From: RUG705 sp934101175
GTDB lineage: Bacteria > Bacillota_I > Bacilli_A > RF39 > UBA660
NCBI GenBank assembly: GCA_934101175.1
Contig: CAKOQC010000001.1
Coordinates: 186,001 to 250,000, forward strand
Reading direction: 5' to 3'
Length of the DNA stretch: 64,000 nt
Under the pieces are notes generated by a model. That model was not told where the DNA came from, ran no database searches, and saw only the letters and a program-made list of their open reading frames with translations. A program made the position numbers and the translations under genes. Numbering within the stretch: position 1 is the first letter of the stretch; every line of letters starts with the position of its first letter. Positions 35,378-45,005 of the stretch are shown piece after piece.

Positions 35378-35806
35378 ATGAACGGAAGTTATTATAATAA
35401 TGCATTTCCTAATCAGCCATTAACTGATAATAGTTCTTCTTTTAATAGTTCTACTACTGATACTACTCCTTTTCCTGGAATAGGTCTAAATAATAATACT
35501 ATTCCTAATCAGCAGTCTATTCCTCTATCAAATTCTCAGTACACTACTGACTATGACGAGCAATCTTATATTGAAAACATTCTTAGATTAAATCGTGGTA
35601 AAAAAGCTCGTCTACATGTTACAGTTCCTGGCTCTATCGAATGGCAAGACCGTGTTTTTGATGGTGTAATTGAACAAGCCGGAAAAGATCATGTTATCTT
35701 ATCTAATCCTCAAACTGGTGAATGGTATTTAATATTAATAATATACTTAGACTTTGTTACTTTTGAAGAACCTATCAATTATAATAAGCAATTTATAAAA
35801 TACTAA
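35378..35806 (+). CDS. gerQ: GerQ-like protein (spore coat family)
   Basis: Protein of 142 residues. The C-terminal half matches GerQ, a Bacillus spore-coat protein required for the cortex-lytic enzyme CwlJ: YIENILRLNRGKKARLHVTV, then GVIEQAGKDHVILSNPQTGE and YLDFVTFEEPINY. The N-terminal 65 residues are Asn/Ser/Thr/Pro/Gln-rich and disordered. They contain no Lys, whereas in Bacillus N-terminal lysines of GerQ are cross-linked by transglutaminase. There is no other clear sporulation gene in the window, so the protein may be kept from a spore-forming ancestor for another role. SD aaagga precedes the ATG; divergent from pduL. Confidence 0.88.
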   Translation: MNGSYYNNAFPNQPLTDNSSSFNSSTTDTTPFPGIGLNNNTIPNQQSIPLSNSQYTTDYDEQSYIENILRLNRGKKARLHVTVPGSIEWQDRVFDGVIEQAGKDHVILSNPQTGEWYLILIIYLDFVTFEEPINYNKQFIKY

Positions 35807-35868
35807 TTTATAATTATAAGTTATTGTCATAAATAAAATTATTTGTTATAATTACTATAGGTGATAAT

Positions 35869-36414
35869 ATGAATTCCTTAACAATCCTATTTATAATTAT
35901 AACTTGTTTAATTATCTTAGCAATTATCTATGTTTATCTATATAATAAAATTAATGAAACTATCATAAGAGTAGATGAAGCAGAATCTAGAATAGATACT
36001 AATCTAAGAGATAAATATGATTTACTTAATCGTTCTGTATCTCTTATTAAAAATATTATTAAACTAGATGAAAATTCTTTTAAAGATATTATTAAATTAA
36101 GAGCTAGAAAGATAAGTAATTTTGAATTAGATAGAACTCTAACTAATTCTTATAATGAATTTCTATCTTTATATGATAAACATAAAGAATTAAGAGATAA
36201 TGATGAAATATTTAAAATAAACAAGAAAATAATTTTAATTGATGAAGAGCTAATAACTTTAAGAAACTACTACAATGCTAATATTACTACTTATAATTCT
36301 TATATTAAGAAGTTTCCTACTAACATTGTAGCAGAAATCAAAAAATATAAAGAAAGACCATTTTATGATTTAAAAGATATGACTGATGATGATTATGAAG
36401 ATTTTAAATTATAA
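35869..36414 (+). CDS. lemA: LemA-family membrane protein
   Basis: Protein of 181 residues. A single N-terminal membrane helix (about 5-25) is followed by a Lys/Asn-rich four-helix part. The LemA pattern is seen in YLYNKINETIIRVDEAESRI, DTNLRDKYDLLNRSVSLIK and the later LRNYYNANITTYN, then FP. LemA proteins are widespread and their role is poorly known; some are linked to membrane stress and HtpX-like proteases, none of which is nearby. SD ggtgat is close to the ATG. A lipoprotein gene follows after about 50 nt on the same strand. Confidence 0.9.
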   Translation: MNSLTILFIIITCLIILAIIYVYLYNKINETIIRVDEAESRIDTNLRDKYDLLNRSVSLIKNIIKLDENSFKDIIKLRARKISNFELDRTLTNSYNEFLSLYDKHKELRDNDEIFKINKKIILIDEELITLRNYYNANITTYNSYIKKFPTNIVAEIKKYKERPFYDLKDMTDDDYEDFKL

Positions 36415-36463
36415 GTCTTCTTTTTTTCTATATTTTATATTATAATTAAGATGGTGATCATAT

Positions 36464-37111
36464 ATGAAAAAAATATTAATAATAATTAGTCTTCTTTTAT
36501 TAACTGCTTGTTCTAACCAGTCTAATTCTCCTAAGAATATTGATTTAGATAAACAATTAGATATTTCTATAAATACTTATCAAGATAATAATCCTATAAC
36601 TATAGGCCTATATGAAGATGAACATCTAATAAAAGACTATCATGTAAAACTTACTAATATGAAAGATATTACCGTATTTAATATTTACTATACTAATCAA
36701 GACCCTTTAGAAAATAATTATATTAAATATAATTGGAATAAATACTATAAAAATTATGAAAATATTGATAAATATAAAATTGGTTTTATTATTTCTTTTG
36801 AAGCCGAAGGTAAACTTTACAAAGAGCAAATTTTAACTCCTGATTGTGAATATATTTTTGCTCCATATCTCTATGTTTATCTATATGATGATATTAATCA
36901 ACCAAACGGTTCTTGGTATTCTCATCTTTTACCAGAAGAAGTTACCGATAAGACTATTTTCTCTTCAATAAAATTATTCATGGCTAATAAAGCTACTGAT
37001 ATATCGTCTCCTATTACCCTAACTGTCTTTACTTATGATGAAGATGATTTTGATAGTTCTAATAATTATATTGGTAAAAGTAAATATACCACTACTATTA
37101 TTCCAGATTAA
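36464..37111 (+). CDS. Putative lipoprotein of unknown function
   Basis: Protein of 215 residues with a signal peptide (KKILIIISLLLL) and lipobox LTAC at Cys16, so it is probably anchored outside the cell membrane. The mature part opens with an Asn/Ser/Lys linker, then a domain rich in beta strands and aromatic residues (NPITIGLYEDEHLIKDYHVK, YIFAPYLYVYLYDD, PITLTVFTYDEDDFD). A conserved-looking GSWYSHLLPEE lies near 150. No family recognised. SD ggtgat precedes the ATG. It follows lemA and ends at a strong terminator shared with the sigma gene on the other strand. Confidence 0.75.
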   Translation: MKKILIIISLLLLTACSNQSNSPKNIDLDKQLDISINTYQDNNPITIGLYEDEHLIKDYHVKLTNMKDITVFNIYYTNQDPLENNYIKYNWNKYYKNYENIDKYKIGFIISFEAEGKLYKEQILTPDCEYIFAPYLYVYLYDDINQPNGSWYSHLLPEEVTDKTIFSSIKLFMANKATDISSPITLTVFTYDEDDFDSSNNYIGKSKYTTTIIPD

Positions 37112-37119
37112 AATTAATA

Positions 37120-37175
37120 TTAAAAGACTTTACTCATGATATCTTACATTTAAGTATCATAAACAAAGTCTTTTT
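37120..37175. terminator. Bidirectional terminator between the lipoprotein and sigma genes
   Basis: Outer stem AAAGACTTT/AAAGTCTTT and inner stem ATGATA/TATCAT are flanked by A and T runs. Confidence 0.8.
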
Positions 37176-37214
37176 CTTATATTTTTATTATAATTTATTA
37201 TATATATTAATATC

Positions 37215-39017
37215 TTATCCATTTATTGTTTTTCTTCTTATCATAGTCATAATATCATCATCTTCTAGCATTCTCTTCATCTTAACAATTAGTTTATTAT
37301 AAAAGGCATTTCCATATATATTAGCATCCCATTTTTCACTAACTTTAGGACTATCCAAGTTATCACCATATCTTAAATATAATAGTTTTAAATCATTTGG
37401 AGTAAGTGCTAGTATAACATTATCTATATCTTCTCTTGAATGTGGACTAAGAAGTTCATATATAGTTTTAATATTACCATTTCCAGGTACTTTTTTTCTC
37501 TCTTCTAATCTAGTATTATTCATACCATACCCTCTTATTATATCGTCATTTCTATCACGTAAATTTCTTATTGCCTTATCAGGGTTATCCATATAAATAG
37601 CCATTTTTTCTATTTGTTTATTTCTTCCTAACTTCATTATTGCCTTATTTTCAATTTGTCTTATTCTTTCTTTAGTAACCCCATACATATCTCCTATTTC
37701 TTCAAGTGTCATCTTCTTATTACCAGCAATTCCAAATCTAAGCATTAAAACAGTTTTCTCTTTTTCAGTTAGGTTACTATTATTAATAAGTTCTATTGTC
37801 TCACGTTACATATCAGATAATTCTATATCACTATCAAATGAAACTTCATCAGCTGGAATAAGTGTTTCAAGCTCATCATCATAATCATCCCCTATTGGTA
37901 CATTAAGACTAACAGCATCATTTTGTAAATTATATAATTTCTCTGATTCTAAAGTAGAAATTCCTAATTCTAAAGCCATTTCTTTAATCGTAGGATTTCT
38001 TCCATATGCTGTAGTAAAATCTTGACTAGCCTTTTTATATTGAACAACTTTATTATGTAAGTTAACTGGTATTCTTATTTTTCTTCCATAATTAGCTATT
38101 GCTCTTGTTAATGCCTGAACTATCCAAAAATAAGCATAAGTTGAAAATCTATAATCTTTGCTTCCATCATATCTTTCTACTGCTTTAATTAATCCTAAAT
38201 TTCCTTCTTGTATTAAATCTTGAAAAGATAATCCTCGTCCCATATATGTTTTAGCTATATTAACTACTAATCTTAAATTACTTTCTACAAAGATATTTTT
38301 AGCTTCTTCATCACCATTCTTAACTCGGTTATATAATTCTAATTCTTCTTCTTTAGTTAGTAATGGCATTTTTATTTCTTTTAAATATAAATCTAATGTA
38401 TTAACTCCTCTTGTAGAATCATCAGTATTATTATTATTATTTCTTTCTAAATTATCCGTACCATCAAATAATTCTACATTATTAATCATACAATACATTC
38501 TAATTAAAATAACAAAAGTATCATTATCATATATATCTTCTATTTTCTTTTTCTTTAAAACTTCTTTTTTATTATCTACTATTATTTTTAAGATATTTTG
38601 TAATCTATTATTTTTATTTAGTAATTCCATACATACATCAGGTTCTATAACATATCCTATTTTTGAAAAGAATTCACTTATCATTTTTAATTGTTTTAAA
38701 GCATCATTATATGTTAGACATTCTGTATCAATAAATTCTAAATAATTATTAAATACTTGTTTAAATACACTTTTATTTGTTTTAATATATTTATTTATAT
38801 ATTCTTTTAGTCTTCCTTCAAAGAAAACATTAAACTTTTTCATATCTAATCTATCTATATCTTTAGAAATAGCCATAACAGTAGCTTTAACTATTCTCTT
38901 ATACTCAGTTTTATCTATTTTAGCATAACTATATTCTAGATATACTTTTTCTGTTATTGGTTCTAACATATCATATAATTTCTTAATATTCTCATTATTA
39001 TTCTTTTTTTCTTCCAT
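37215..39017 (-). pseudogene. Sigma-70 family factor interrupted by one in-frame TAA
   Basis: A single frame of 601 codons has one TAA (37806-37808) after DIELSDM. Residues 1-185 are an unusual helical N-terminus. Region 1.2 (LDLYLKEIKMPLLTKEEELE), region 2 (NLRLVVNIAKTYMGRGLSF, FSTYAYFWIVQALTRAIA) and region 3 follow. The linker is SLNVPIGDDYDDELETLIP. After the stop the same frame goes straight on with RETIELINNSNLTEKEKT, then MTLEEIGDMYGVTKERIRQI, a good region 4. A further region-4-like piece follows (LTPNDLKLLYLRYG). The upstream piece alone (403 residues) lacks promoter -35 recognition. It could be a nonsense mutant, a sequence error or a read-through gene. Confidence 0.85.
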
Positions 39018-39156
39018 ATTACCACCCTTTTAAATCTAATTAATATTTCCAAGGAAACATTTAAAAGCAGTTATATATAATACTATTTAATTGTAAAAAA
39101 GTCAAATATAACTATCATTTATTAGGCCTAAACACTCTAAAAAGTAATTAAAATAT

Positions 39157-39188
39157 CAAAAAATGAATGTATTTATACTAATACATTC
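39157..39188 (-). terminator. Terminator after the Nudix gene
   Basis: Minus-strand 9-bp stem GAATGTATT/AATACATTC with a 6-nt loop, then ATTTTTTG. Confidence 0.8.
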
Positions 39189-39206
39189 ATTCTATTACTA
39201 TATTAA

Positions 39207-39614
39207 TCATTTTTCTGAAAGATAAATCTTTATTTCTTCAATAATATGTCCTATGTTTCCTTCTCCTGCATATTTATTCATATTAAAGAAATTATCATCT
39301 ATCTTAACCCATTCAAGTTTATTAACTTCTTCTATTAACTGAACTTCTTTATTTAGAATACCATAGTATACTTCAATCATTTTATCAAATGATATATATT
39401 CTATATTCATAAAATGTTCTAAAGAAATATCTTCATTACTTATGTTAGTCTCTTCATAAAGTTCACGATATGCTTCATTTAGTCCATCATTCTCCTTTTC
39501 TATTTTCCCACCAACTAAATTATACATTCCTTTATAAGGTTCCTTAGTCCTTTTACACATTAACGTATTCTCAAAATTCTTATCAAACACCACTACTACA
39601 TTATACTTTTTCAT
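39207..39614 (-). CDS. Nudix hydrolase
   Basis: Protein of 135 residues. The Nudix core reads NLVGGKIEKENDGLNEAYRE and then LYEETNI, with the REL-YEE catalytic centre kept and a slightly lengthened glycine loop. Opening strands are VVVFDKNFENTLMCKR and KGMYN, which resemble MutT-like 8-oxo-dGTP or ADP-ribose enzymes; the substrate is not determined. The SD (ggaggtaatt) is good. It lies 24 nt downstream of the PHP phosphoesterase gene on the same strand, so the two form a small operon, perhaps in nucleotide clean-up. Ends at a hairpin terminator. Confidence 0.88.
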   Translation of the reverse strand: MKKYNVVVVFDKNFENTLMCKRTKEPYKGMYNLVGGKIEKENDGLNEAYRELYEETNISNEDISLEHFMNIEYISFDKMIEVYYGILNKEVQLIEEVNKLEWVKIDDNFFNMNKYAGEGNIGHIIEEIKIYLSEK

Positions 39615-39638
39615 TTAATTACCTCCCATATTTATCAA

Positions 39639-40535
39639 TTACTTATTTTCTAAATTAGCAATTATCTCATCTATTTCACTATCTGATAATTTAATATTTT
39701 CTCCAATCAAGCCTATTATCGGTCTAATTCCATCATCTTTATGAAAATCAGATCCTATAGTTGTCTTTAAATTATATCTATAAGCAAATTCTCTCCAATA
39801 ATCACACTCGTTAATCTTTTTATTATTCTTATCCACATAAACATAATTAGCTTCAATCATTTCTACTTTCATATCATTAACTAAATTTACAATATCTTCA
39901 TCAGTCAAATTATTTTCATATTTGTAAGCTACTGGGTGAGCTAACACTGCTACTCCTGATGCACCTTCTATTAATTCTACTGCCTCTCTTGGAGTTATTG
40001 TATTTTTCTTAACATAAGCCAGACAGCCCTCATTCATAATTGTCTCAATAAATTCTCCTTTATTAGGAATATGTCCAAATTCTCTCATTAATATATCTTT
40101 ATTTTTATCATTAGATATTACATCTAAAGCTATATGTGCTTTAGTAACTGCTTCAATCTTATCAAGAGAGGTAACATCAATAATATATCCTAGTATATTA
40201 AGTTTATCAGCTACTTGATGCAAATATTCATGTCTTGAATTACGAAGTTTTTCTAATTTATTTTGAAATTCTTTATTATTTAAATCAATATTATATCCTA
40301 GTACATGTATTCCACATCTATCACTTTTAGTAGATATTTCTACCCCCGGTATAATCTTTATATTATTATCTTTTGCATAATCAAATAGCTCTTTTTGATA
40401 AGCCCATATCGTATCATGATCCGTAATAGAAATAACTGATACTCTATTCTTTATTGCTACATCAATTACTTCCTTAGGAGTTAATTCTCCATCTGAACAA
40501 GTTGTATGTATATGTAAATCTATTATTTTCTTCAT
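39639..40535 (-). CDS. PHP-domain phosphoesterase
   Basis: Metal-dependent phosphoesterase of 298 residues (YciV/TrpH-like, related to 3',5'-nucleoside bisphosphate phosphatase). The PHP motifs appear in order: DLHIHTTCSDGE, SITDHDTIWAYQ, IIPGVEIST, IHVLGYNID, AVLAHPVAY and TIGSDFHKDDG. These His and Asp residues bind the metal cluster. Length is normal for the stand-alone PHP group. It starts with a good ATG after aaaggatgg and is followed by a Nudix gene. A role in removing pAp or small oligonucleotides is known for relatives, but not shown here. Confidence 0.9.
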   Translation of the reverse strand: MKKIIDLHIHTTCSDGELTPKEVIDVAIKNRVSVISITDHDTIWAYQKELFDYAKDNNIKIIPGVEISTKSDRCGIHVLGYNIDLNNKEFQNKLEKLRNSRHEYLHQVADKLNILGYIIDVTSLDKIEAVTKAHIALDVISNDKNKDILMREFGHIPNKGEFIETIMNEGCLAYVKKNTITPREAVELIEGASGVAVLAHPVAYKYENNLTDEDIVNLVNDMKVEMIEANYVYVDKNNKKINECDYWREFAYRYNLKTTIGSDFHKDDGIRPIIGLIGENIKLSDSEIDEIIANLENK

Positions 40536-40676
40536 AATTCAACCATCCTTTATAATATTTTTTAAATTATGTAACACCAAACATCCCAATAATAAAACTA
40601 AATAATATCATCGAAAATATATCTACTAGTTCACATTATAAAAAAGTTTCATTTCTTTTTTAATTCAAATTAATCA

Positions 40677-41279
40677 TTATAATCGTTTTAATGTTCTTGA
40701 CAGTCTGTTACGTTTTTCATAATTATTAATTATTATTGATAATGCTTTTTCATATTTATCTTTAATCTTAAAATATTCTATTCTTTTATTTTCTAGTTCA
40801 TCAAATAGATTTAATTGAGGTAAAAAATCACCATCAGTTATATCAAATTCTAATCTTTCATCATCGTAATATTCCTGGGATATTTCAACAATTTCTAACA
40901 TATTTTTTCTTTTCATATCATTTTCAAACTGTTCAAAAACAATTGTTCTAAATGTTTCATGATCTAAAATTATATCCAATAATTCGAAGTTTTCTGCTAA
41001 TAATTTTATATTTTTCTTGGAGGGTGAAATTTCAAAAGGAATTATTTTTCTTAAATATGCATAGTAAATTAATTCTATGCAATCTTGTGTAGCTGTTTTT
41101 CTAAAATTTGAATATAACTTTATTCCTTCATTATTCAAATCATTAAATACAGGAATTATATATTCAAGTGCCATAGTATATTTAATATTTTTCTCCAATT
41201 CATTTTTTAATTTTATAACTATTTCCTCATTCGTTAAACTATCGTATTTTGTTTTTACTTCTTCTTTAAATTTTCCCAT
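40677..41279 (-). CDS. Protein of unknown function, 200 residues
   Basis: Not recognised. All-helical, Lys/Glu-rich soluble protein with no membrane segment. Notable blocks are YDSLTNEEIVIKLKNELEKN, TQDCIELIYYAYLRKIIPFE and an acidic middle (YYDDERLEFDITDGDFLP). The C-terminus is basic (NNYEKRNRLSRTLKRL), and it could contact nucleic acid. SD aaggagag precedes the ATG. It stands alone between the PHP gene and ppdK, with AT-rich flanks and no visible terminator of its own. Confidence 0.65.
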   Translation of the reverse strand: MGKFKEEVKTKYDSLTNEEIVIKLKNELEKNIKYTMALEYIIPVFNDLNNEGIKLYSNFRKTATQDCIELIYYAYLRKIIPFEISPSKKNIKLLAENFELLDIILDHETFRTIVFEQFENDMKRKNMLEIVEISQEYYDDERLEFDITDGDFLPQLNLFDELENKRIEYFKIKDKYEKALSIIINNYEKRNRLSRTLKRL

Positions 41280-41471
41280 ATTAACTCTCCTTAATTAACC
41301 TCTCCTAAATATAGTTTAATATATTTTTAAAGCAATTGCAAGTTATAGTAAATTATCAAAATTATATTAAAAACTTAAAACAATTTTTTTAATTTAGACA
41401 TCACTAAAAAAATAATGTTTCTTAATCCTATAATTTATATCAGACAAGTTTAATATAATTATTTTATTATA

Positions 41472-41518
41472 CAAAAAAGATTGAAATATAAAGGTAAAAG
41501 TACCATATTTCAATCTTT
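41472..41518 (-). terminator. Terminator of ppdK
   Basis: A 14-bp stem, AAAGATTGAAATAT with ATATTTCAATCTTT, has an inner GGTA/TACC pairing. On the minus strand it is followed by TTTTTTG. Confidence 0.88.
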
Positions 41519-41551
41519 AAAATAACATTTTTTAATAGTATCTCAATCAGA

Positions 41552-44176
41552 CTATTTGTTTAACTGTGATTGCGCTGCCGCCAACCTTGCGATAGGAACT
41601 CTGTAAGGTGAGCATGATACATAATCAAGTCCTACTTTATTACAGAAATCTATTGAACTAGGTTCTCCACCATGTTCTCCACAAATACCTAAATGTAAAT
41701 CTGGTCTTGTTTCTCTTCCTAATTTAGCAGCCATTTCAACTAATTTTCCAACGCCATGTTGGTCTAATTTAGCAAATGGATCAAATTCATAAATTTTATT
41801 TTGATAATAAGAATCTAAGAATTTACCAGCATCATCTCTAGAAAAACCAAATGTCATTTGAGTTAAGTCATTTGTACCAAATGAGAAGAATTCTGCTTCA
41901 GTAGCAATTTCATCAGCAAGAAGTGCTGCTCTTGGTATTTCAATCATTGTACCAATATGATATTGAATATCAGATTTCTTTTCTTTCTTAACTTGTTCTG
42001 CTACTTCAATAACTATATCTTTAACAAATTTAAGTTCTTTCTTTTCTCCTACTAATGGTATCATAATTTCTGGAGTAATATCATATCCATCTTCTTCTGA
42101 TACTTCAATAGCAGCTTCAATTAAAGCTCTTGTTTGCATCTTAGCAATTTCTGGATAAGTAACTGCTAAACGACATCCTCTATGTCCCATCATTGGGTTA
42201 AATTCATGTAATTCATCAATCTTATTTTTAAGATGTTCTACTGTAACTCCCATATCTTTAGCTAAAGCTTTAATATCTTCTTCTAATGTAGGTAAGAATT
42301 CATGTAGTGGTGGATCTAAATATCTAACAGTCATAGGTAGACCTTTTAGTTCCTTATACATTGCTTTAAAGTCACCTTTTTGGAAAGGAATAAGTTCATT
42401 TAAAGCTGCTTCTCTAGCTTCTACTGTTTCAGCTAAAATCATCTTTCTTATTTTTGGAATACGATCAGCTTCGAAGAACATGTGTTCTGTACGACATAAT
42501 CCAATACCTTCTGCTCCAAGTTCAATAGCCTTCTTAGTATCTCTTGGATTATCAGCATTAGTTCTAATTTGAAGTCTTCTGAATTCATCAGCCCATGCCA
42601 TAATTCTACCGAAGTTTCCTGATACTGTTGCATCTACTGTTTTAATATCTCCATTATAAATTTTACCTGTTGAGCCATCTAAAGAAATATAGTCTCCTTC
42701 TTTAAATGTATGTCCTCCTAAAGTAAATGTTTTATTTGCTTCATCAATTACGATTTCTCCGCATCCTGATACACAACAAGTTCCCATACCACGAGCTACT
42801 ACTGCTGCATGGCTTGTCATTCCTCCACGAACTGTAAGAACTCCTTGGCTAGCTACCATTCCTTCAATATCTTCTGGTGTTGTTTCAAGTCTAACAAGAA
42901 TAACTCTTTCTCCAAGTCCACCTTTACCATGTTTCTTAGCTTCTTCTGCTGTAAAGTATACCCTACCTGCAGCTGCACCTGGAGATGCTGGTAATGCTGA
43001 ACCAATAACTTCGCCATTTTTTAGTGCTTCAGTATCAAACATTGGATGAAGTAATTGATCTAGACTTTTAGCATCTATTCTCATAATAGCTTCTTCTGGA
43101 GTAATCATTCCTTCATCAACTAAATCACAAGCAATATTAATTGCTGCTCTAGCTGTTCTCTTACCATTTCTTGTTTGTAAGAAATATAATTTACCTTCTT
43201 GAATAGTAAATTCCATATCTTGCATATCTTTATAATGATTTTCAAGCTTAGTAGCTATCTCTATAAATTCTTTATAGCATTCTGGTAAATCTTCTTCAAG
43301 TTTAGTAATTGGTTGTGGTGTTCTAACACCTGCAACAACATCTTCTCCTTGAGCATTAATTAAGTATTCACCATAAATACCTTTTTCTCCAGTAGATGGA
43401 TTACGAGTAAATGCTACTCCTGTTCCAGAAGTATTACCCATATTGCCAAATACCATTGCTTGAACGTTTACAGCAGTTCCCCAATCACCAGGAATATCAT
43501 TCATTCTACGATATACGATTGCTCTTGGGTTATCCCATGATCTAAATACTGCTTTAACAGCTCCCATAAGTTGTGTTTTAGCATCTTGTGGGAATTCTTC
43601 ACCATTCATGTGATCACTATATACTTTTTTAAATCTCTTAACTAATTCTTTTAAATCTTCAACTGTAAGTTCAGTATCATATTTAATTCCTTTTTCTTCT
43701 TTTAATTCATCAATAATCTTTTCAAAGAAAGATTTATTAACTTCCATAACTACGTCAGAATACATTTGAATAAATCTACGATAGCTATCATATGCAAATC
43801 TAGGATTATTTGTTTTTTTAGCAAATCCTTCAACTGCTTCATCATTTAGTCCCAAATTTAAGATAGTATCCATCATACCTGGCATACTAGCTCTAGCACC
43901 ACTTCTAACAGATACAAGTAATGGATCATTAACATCTCCAAACTTCTTGCCTTGTAATTTTTCTAGCTCTGCTAAAGCATCAAAAATTTGTTTTTCAATC
44001 TCTGAAGAAATTTTCTTTCCTTGATTGTAGTATTCAGTACATGCTTCTGTTGTAACTGTAAATCCTTGAGGTATTGGTAATCCTAAAACAGTCATTTCTG
44101 CTAAGTTAGCACCTTTACCACCAAGTAAGTTTCTCATACTAGCATTTCCTTCTTTAAACGCATAAACATACTTCAT
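41552..44176 (-). CDS. ppdK: Pyruvate, phosphate dikinase
   Basis: Cytoplasmic enzyme of 874 residues that interconverts PEP, AMP and PPi with pyruvate, ATP and Pi; in anaerobes it often replaces or supplements pyruvate kinase. The N-terminal ATP-grasp domain begins RNLLGGKGANLAEM and has the nucleotide-binding RSGARASMPGMMDTILNLG. The swivelling phosphohistidine domain has TVRGGMTSHAAVVARGMG. The C-terminal PEP-binding barrel has FFSFGTNDLTQMTFGFSRDD and GICGEHGGEPSS. The start is the ATG 9 nt after aaagga; an upstream in-frame ATG lies too far from any SD. Single gene with its own terminator. Confidence 0.96.
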   Translation of the reverse strand: MKYVYAFKEGNASMRNLLGGKGANLAEMTVLGLPIPQGFTVTTEACTEYYNQGKKISSEIEKQIFDALAELEKLQGKKFGDVNDPLLVSVRSGARASMPGMMDTILNLGLNDEAVEGFAKKTNNPRFAYDSYRRFIQMYSDVVMEVNKSFFEKIIDELKEEKGIKYDTELTVEDLKELVKRFKKVYSDHMNGEEFPQDAKTQLMGAVKAVFRSWDNPRAIVYRRMNDIPGDWGTAVNVQAMVFGNMGNTSGTGVAFTRNPSTGEKGIYGEYLINAQGEDVVAGVRTPQPITKLEEDLPECYKEFIEIATKLENHYKDMQDMEFTIQEGKLYFLQTRNGKRTARAAINIACDLVDEGMITPEEAIMRIDAKSLDQLLHPMFDTEALKNGEVIGSALPASPGAAAGRVYFTAEEAKKHGKGGLGERVILVRLETTPEDIEGMVASQGVLTVRGGMTSHAAVVARGMGTCCVSGCGEIVIDEANKTFTLGGHTFKEGDYISLDGSTGKIYNGDIKTVDATVSGNFGRIMAWADEFRRLQIRTNADNPRDTKKAIELGAEGIGLCRTEHMFFEADRIPKIRKMILAETVEAREAALNELIPFQKGDFKAMYKELKGLPMTVRYLDPPLHEFLPTLEEDIKALAKDMGVTVEHLKNKIDELHEFNPMMGHRGCRLAVTYPEIAKMQTRALIEAAIEVSEEDGYDITPEIMIPLVGEKKELKFVKDIVIEVAEQVKKEKKSDIQYHIGTMIEIPRAALLADEIATEAEFFSFGTNDLTQMTFGFSRDDAGKFLDSYYQNKIYEFDPFAKLDQHGVGKLVEMAAKLGRETRPDLHLGICGEHGGEPSSIDFCNKVGLDYVSCSPYRVPIARLAAAQSQLNK

Positions 44177-44310
44177 ATATATCAATCCTTTCCTATGCAC
44201 TTTTAATCATATCAAAATAAGTATAATTTATCAATAATTATTTAAAAAATTTACATCTATTTAACTACTTTTTAAAACATTTAAGAAAAATATAACTAAA
44301 GTAATTTTAA

Positions 44311-44352
44311 ACAAAAGTCATGTTCTAAAATTTATTTTAAAACATGACTTTA
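44311..44352 (-). terminator. Terminator of tdk
   Basis: Stem AAAGTCATGTT/AACATGACTTT, extended by TTTTAAAA-type pairing in the loop, followed on the minus strand by TTTTGTTT. Confidence 0.85.
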
Positions 44353-44370
44353 AACTCCTAGTTAACAAAA

Positions 44371-44985
44371 CTATTTATTATTTTTATATTTTATAATATC
44401 TTTTTTTAATTTCTTATAGCAAACACGACATACAGAATCATATTCAGCATCAATTCCATCTATTGATACCTGTTCTCCAGAAAATACTGGAACTAATTCA
44501 CCATCAATTCTATTAAGTCTTAAATTATATGTAGCTTTTGATTTACATACACATATAGCTTTTAACTCTTCAATTACATCTGCTATTTCAAACAATCTCT
44601 TGCTTCCTGGAAATAAATGTGTAAATGCATCAGCTCTAAGTCCATAACAAAGTACTGGAATATCTAAATTATCTACCACATCAGATAATTCATCTACTTG
44701 TTTTTCAGTTAAAAACTGTGCTTCATCAACAATAATACAATCTAAATTATTTTCTATTATATGATTAGCTATCAAATAATAAATATTTTCATCCTTTCCT
44801 ACTACATAATCACATTCAAGTGAAGATCCAGATCTACTAAGAATACTACCACCAGCCTTCTTATCATCACCAGGTTTCACAATTAAAACTTTAAGTCCTT
44901 TCTCTTGATAATTATAATATGTCTTTATTATATCTGTCGTTTTACCACTTTTCATTGCTCCATATTTATAATATAGTTTTGCCAT
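44371..44985 (-). CDS. tdk: Thymidine kinase
   Basis: Salvage enzyme of 204 residues that phosphorylates thymidine. The P-loop is GAMKSGKT (9-16), the Walker B/DEAQ motif is CIIVDEAQFL and the lasso region includes VLCYGLRADAFTHLFPGS. Zinc ligands are present as a Cys pair in ICVCKSKATYN and another in CRVCYKK. The length is typical of type II thymidine kinase. It lies about 20 nt downstream of a Xer recombinase gene on the same strand and ends at a strong terminator. SD aaggagtg before the ATG. Confidence 0.95.
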   Translation of the reverse strand: MAKLYYKYGAMKSGKTTDIIKTYYNYQEKGLKVLIVKPGDDKKAGGSILSRSGSSLECDYVVGKDENIYYLIANHIIENNLDCIIVDEAQFLTEKQVDELSDVVDNLDIPVLCYGLRADAFTHLFPGSKRLFEIADVIEELKAICVCKSKATYNLRLNRIDGELVPVFSGEQVSIDGIDAEYDSVCRVCYKKLKKDIIKYKNNK

Positions 44986-45005
44986 TATTTCACTCCTTAT
45001 ATAAA

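Noticed and set aside
34701..35405. Longer PduL start
   Set aside because: The extension has no SD, is Asn/Ile-rich and unrelated to the family, and overlaps the divergent gerQ start.
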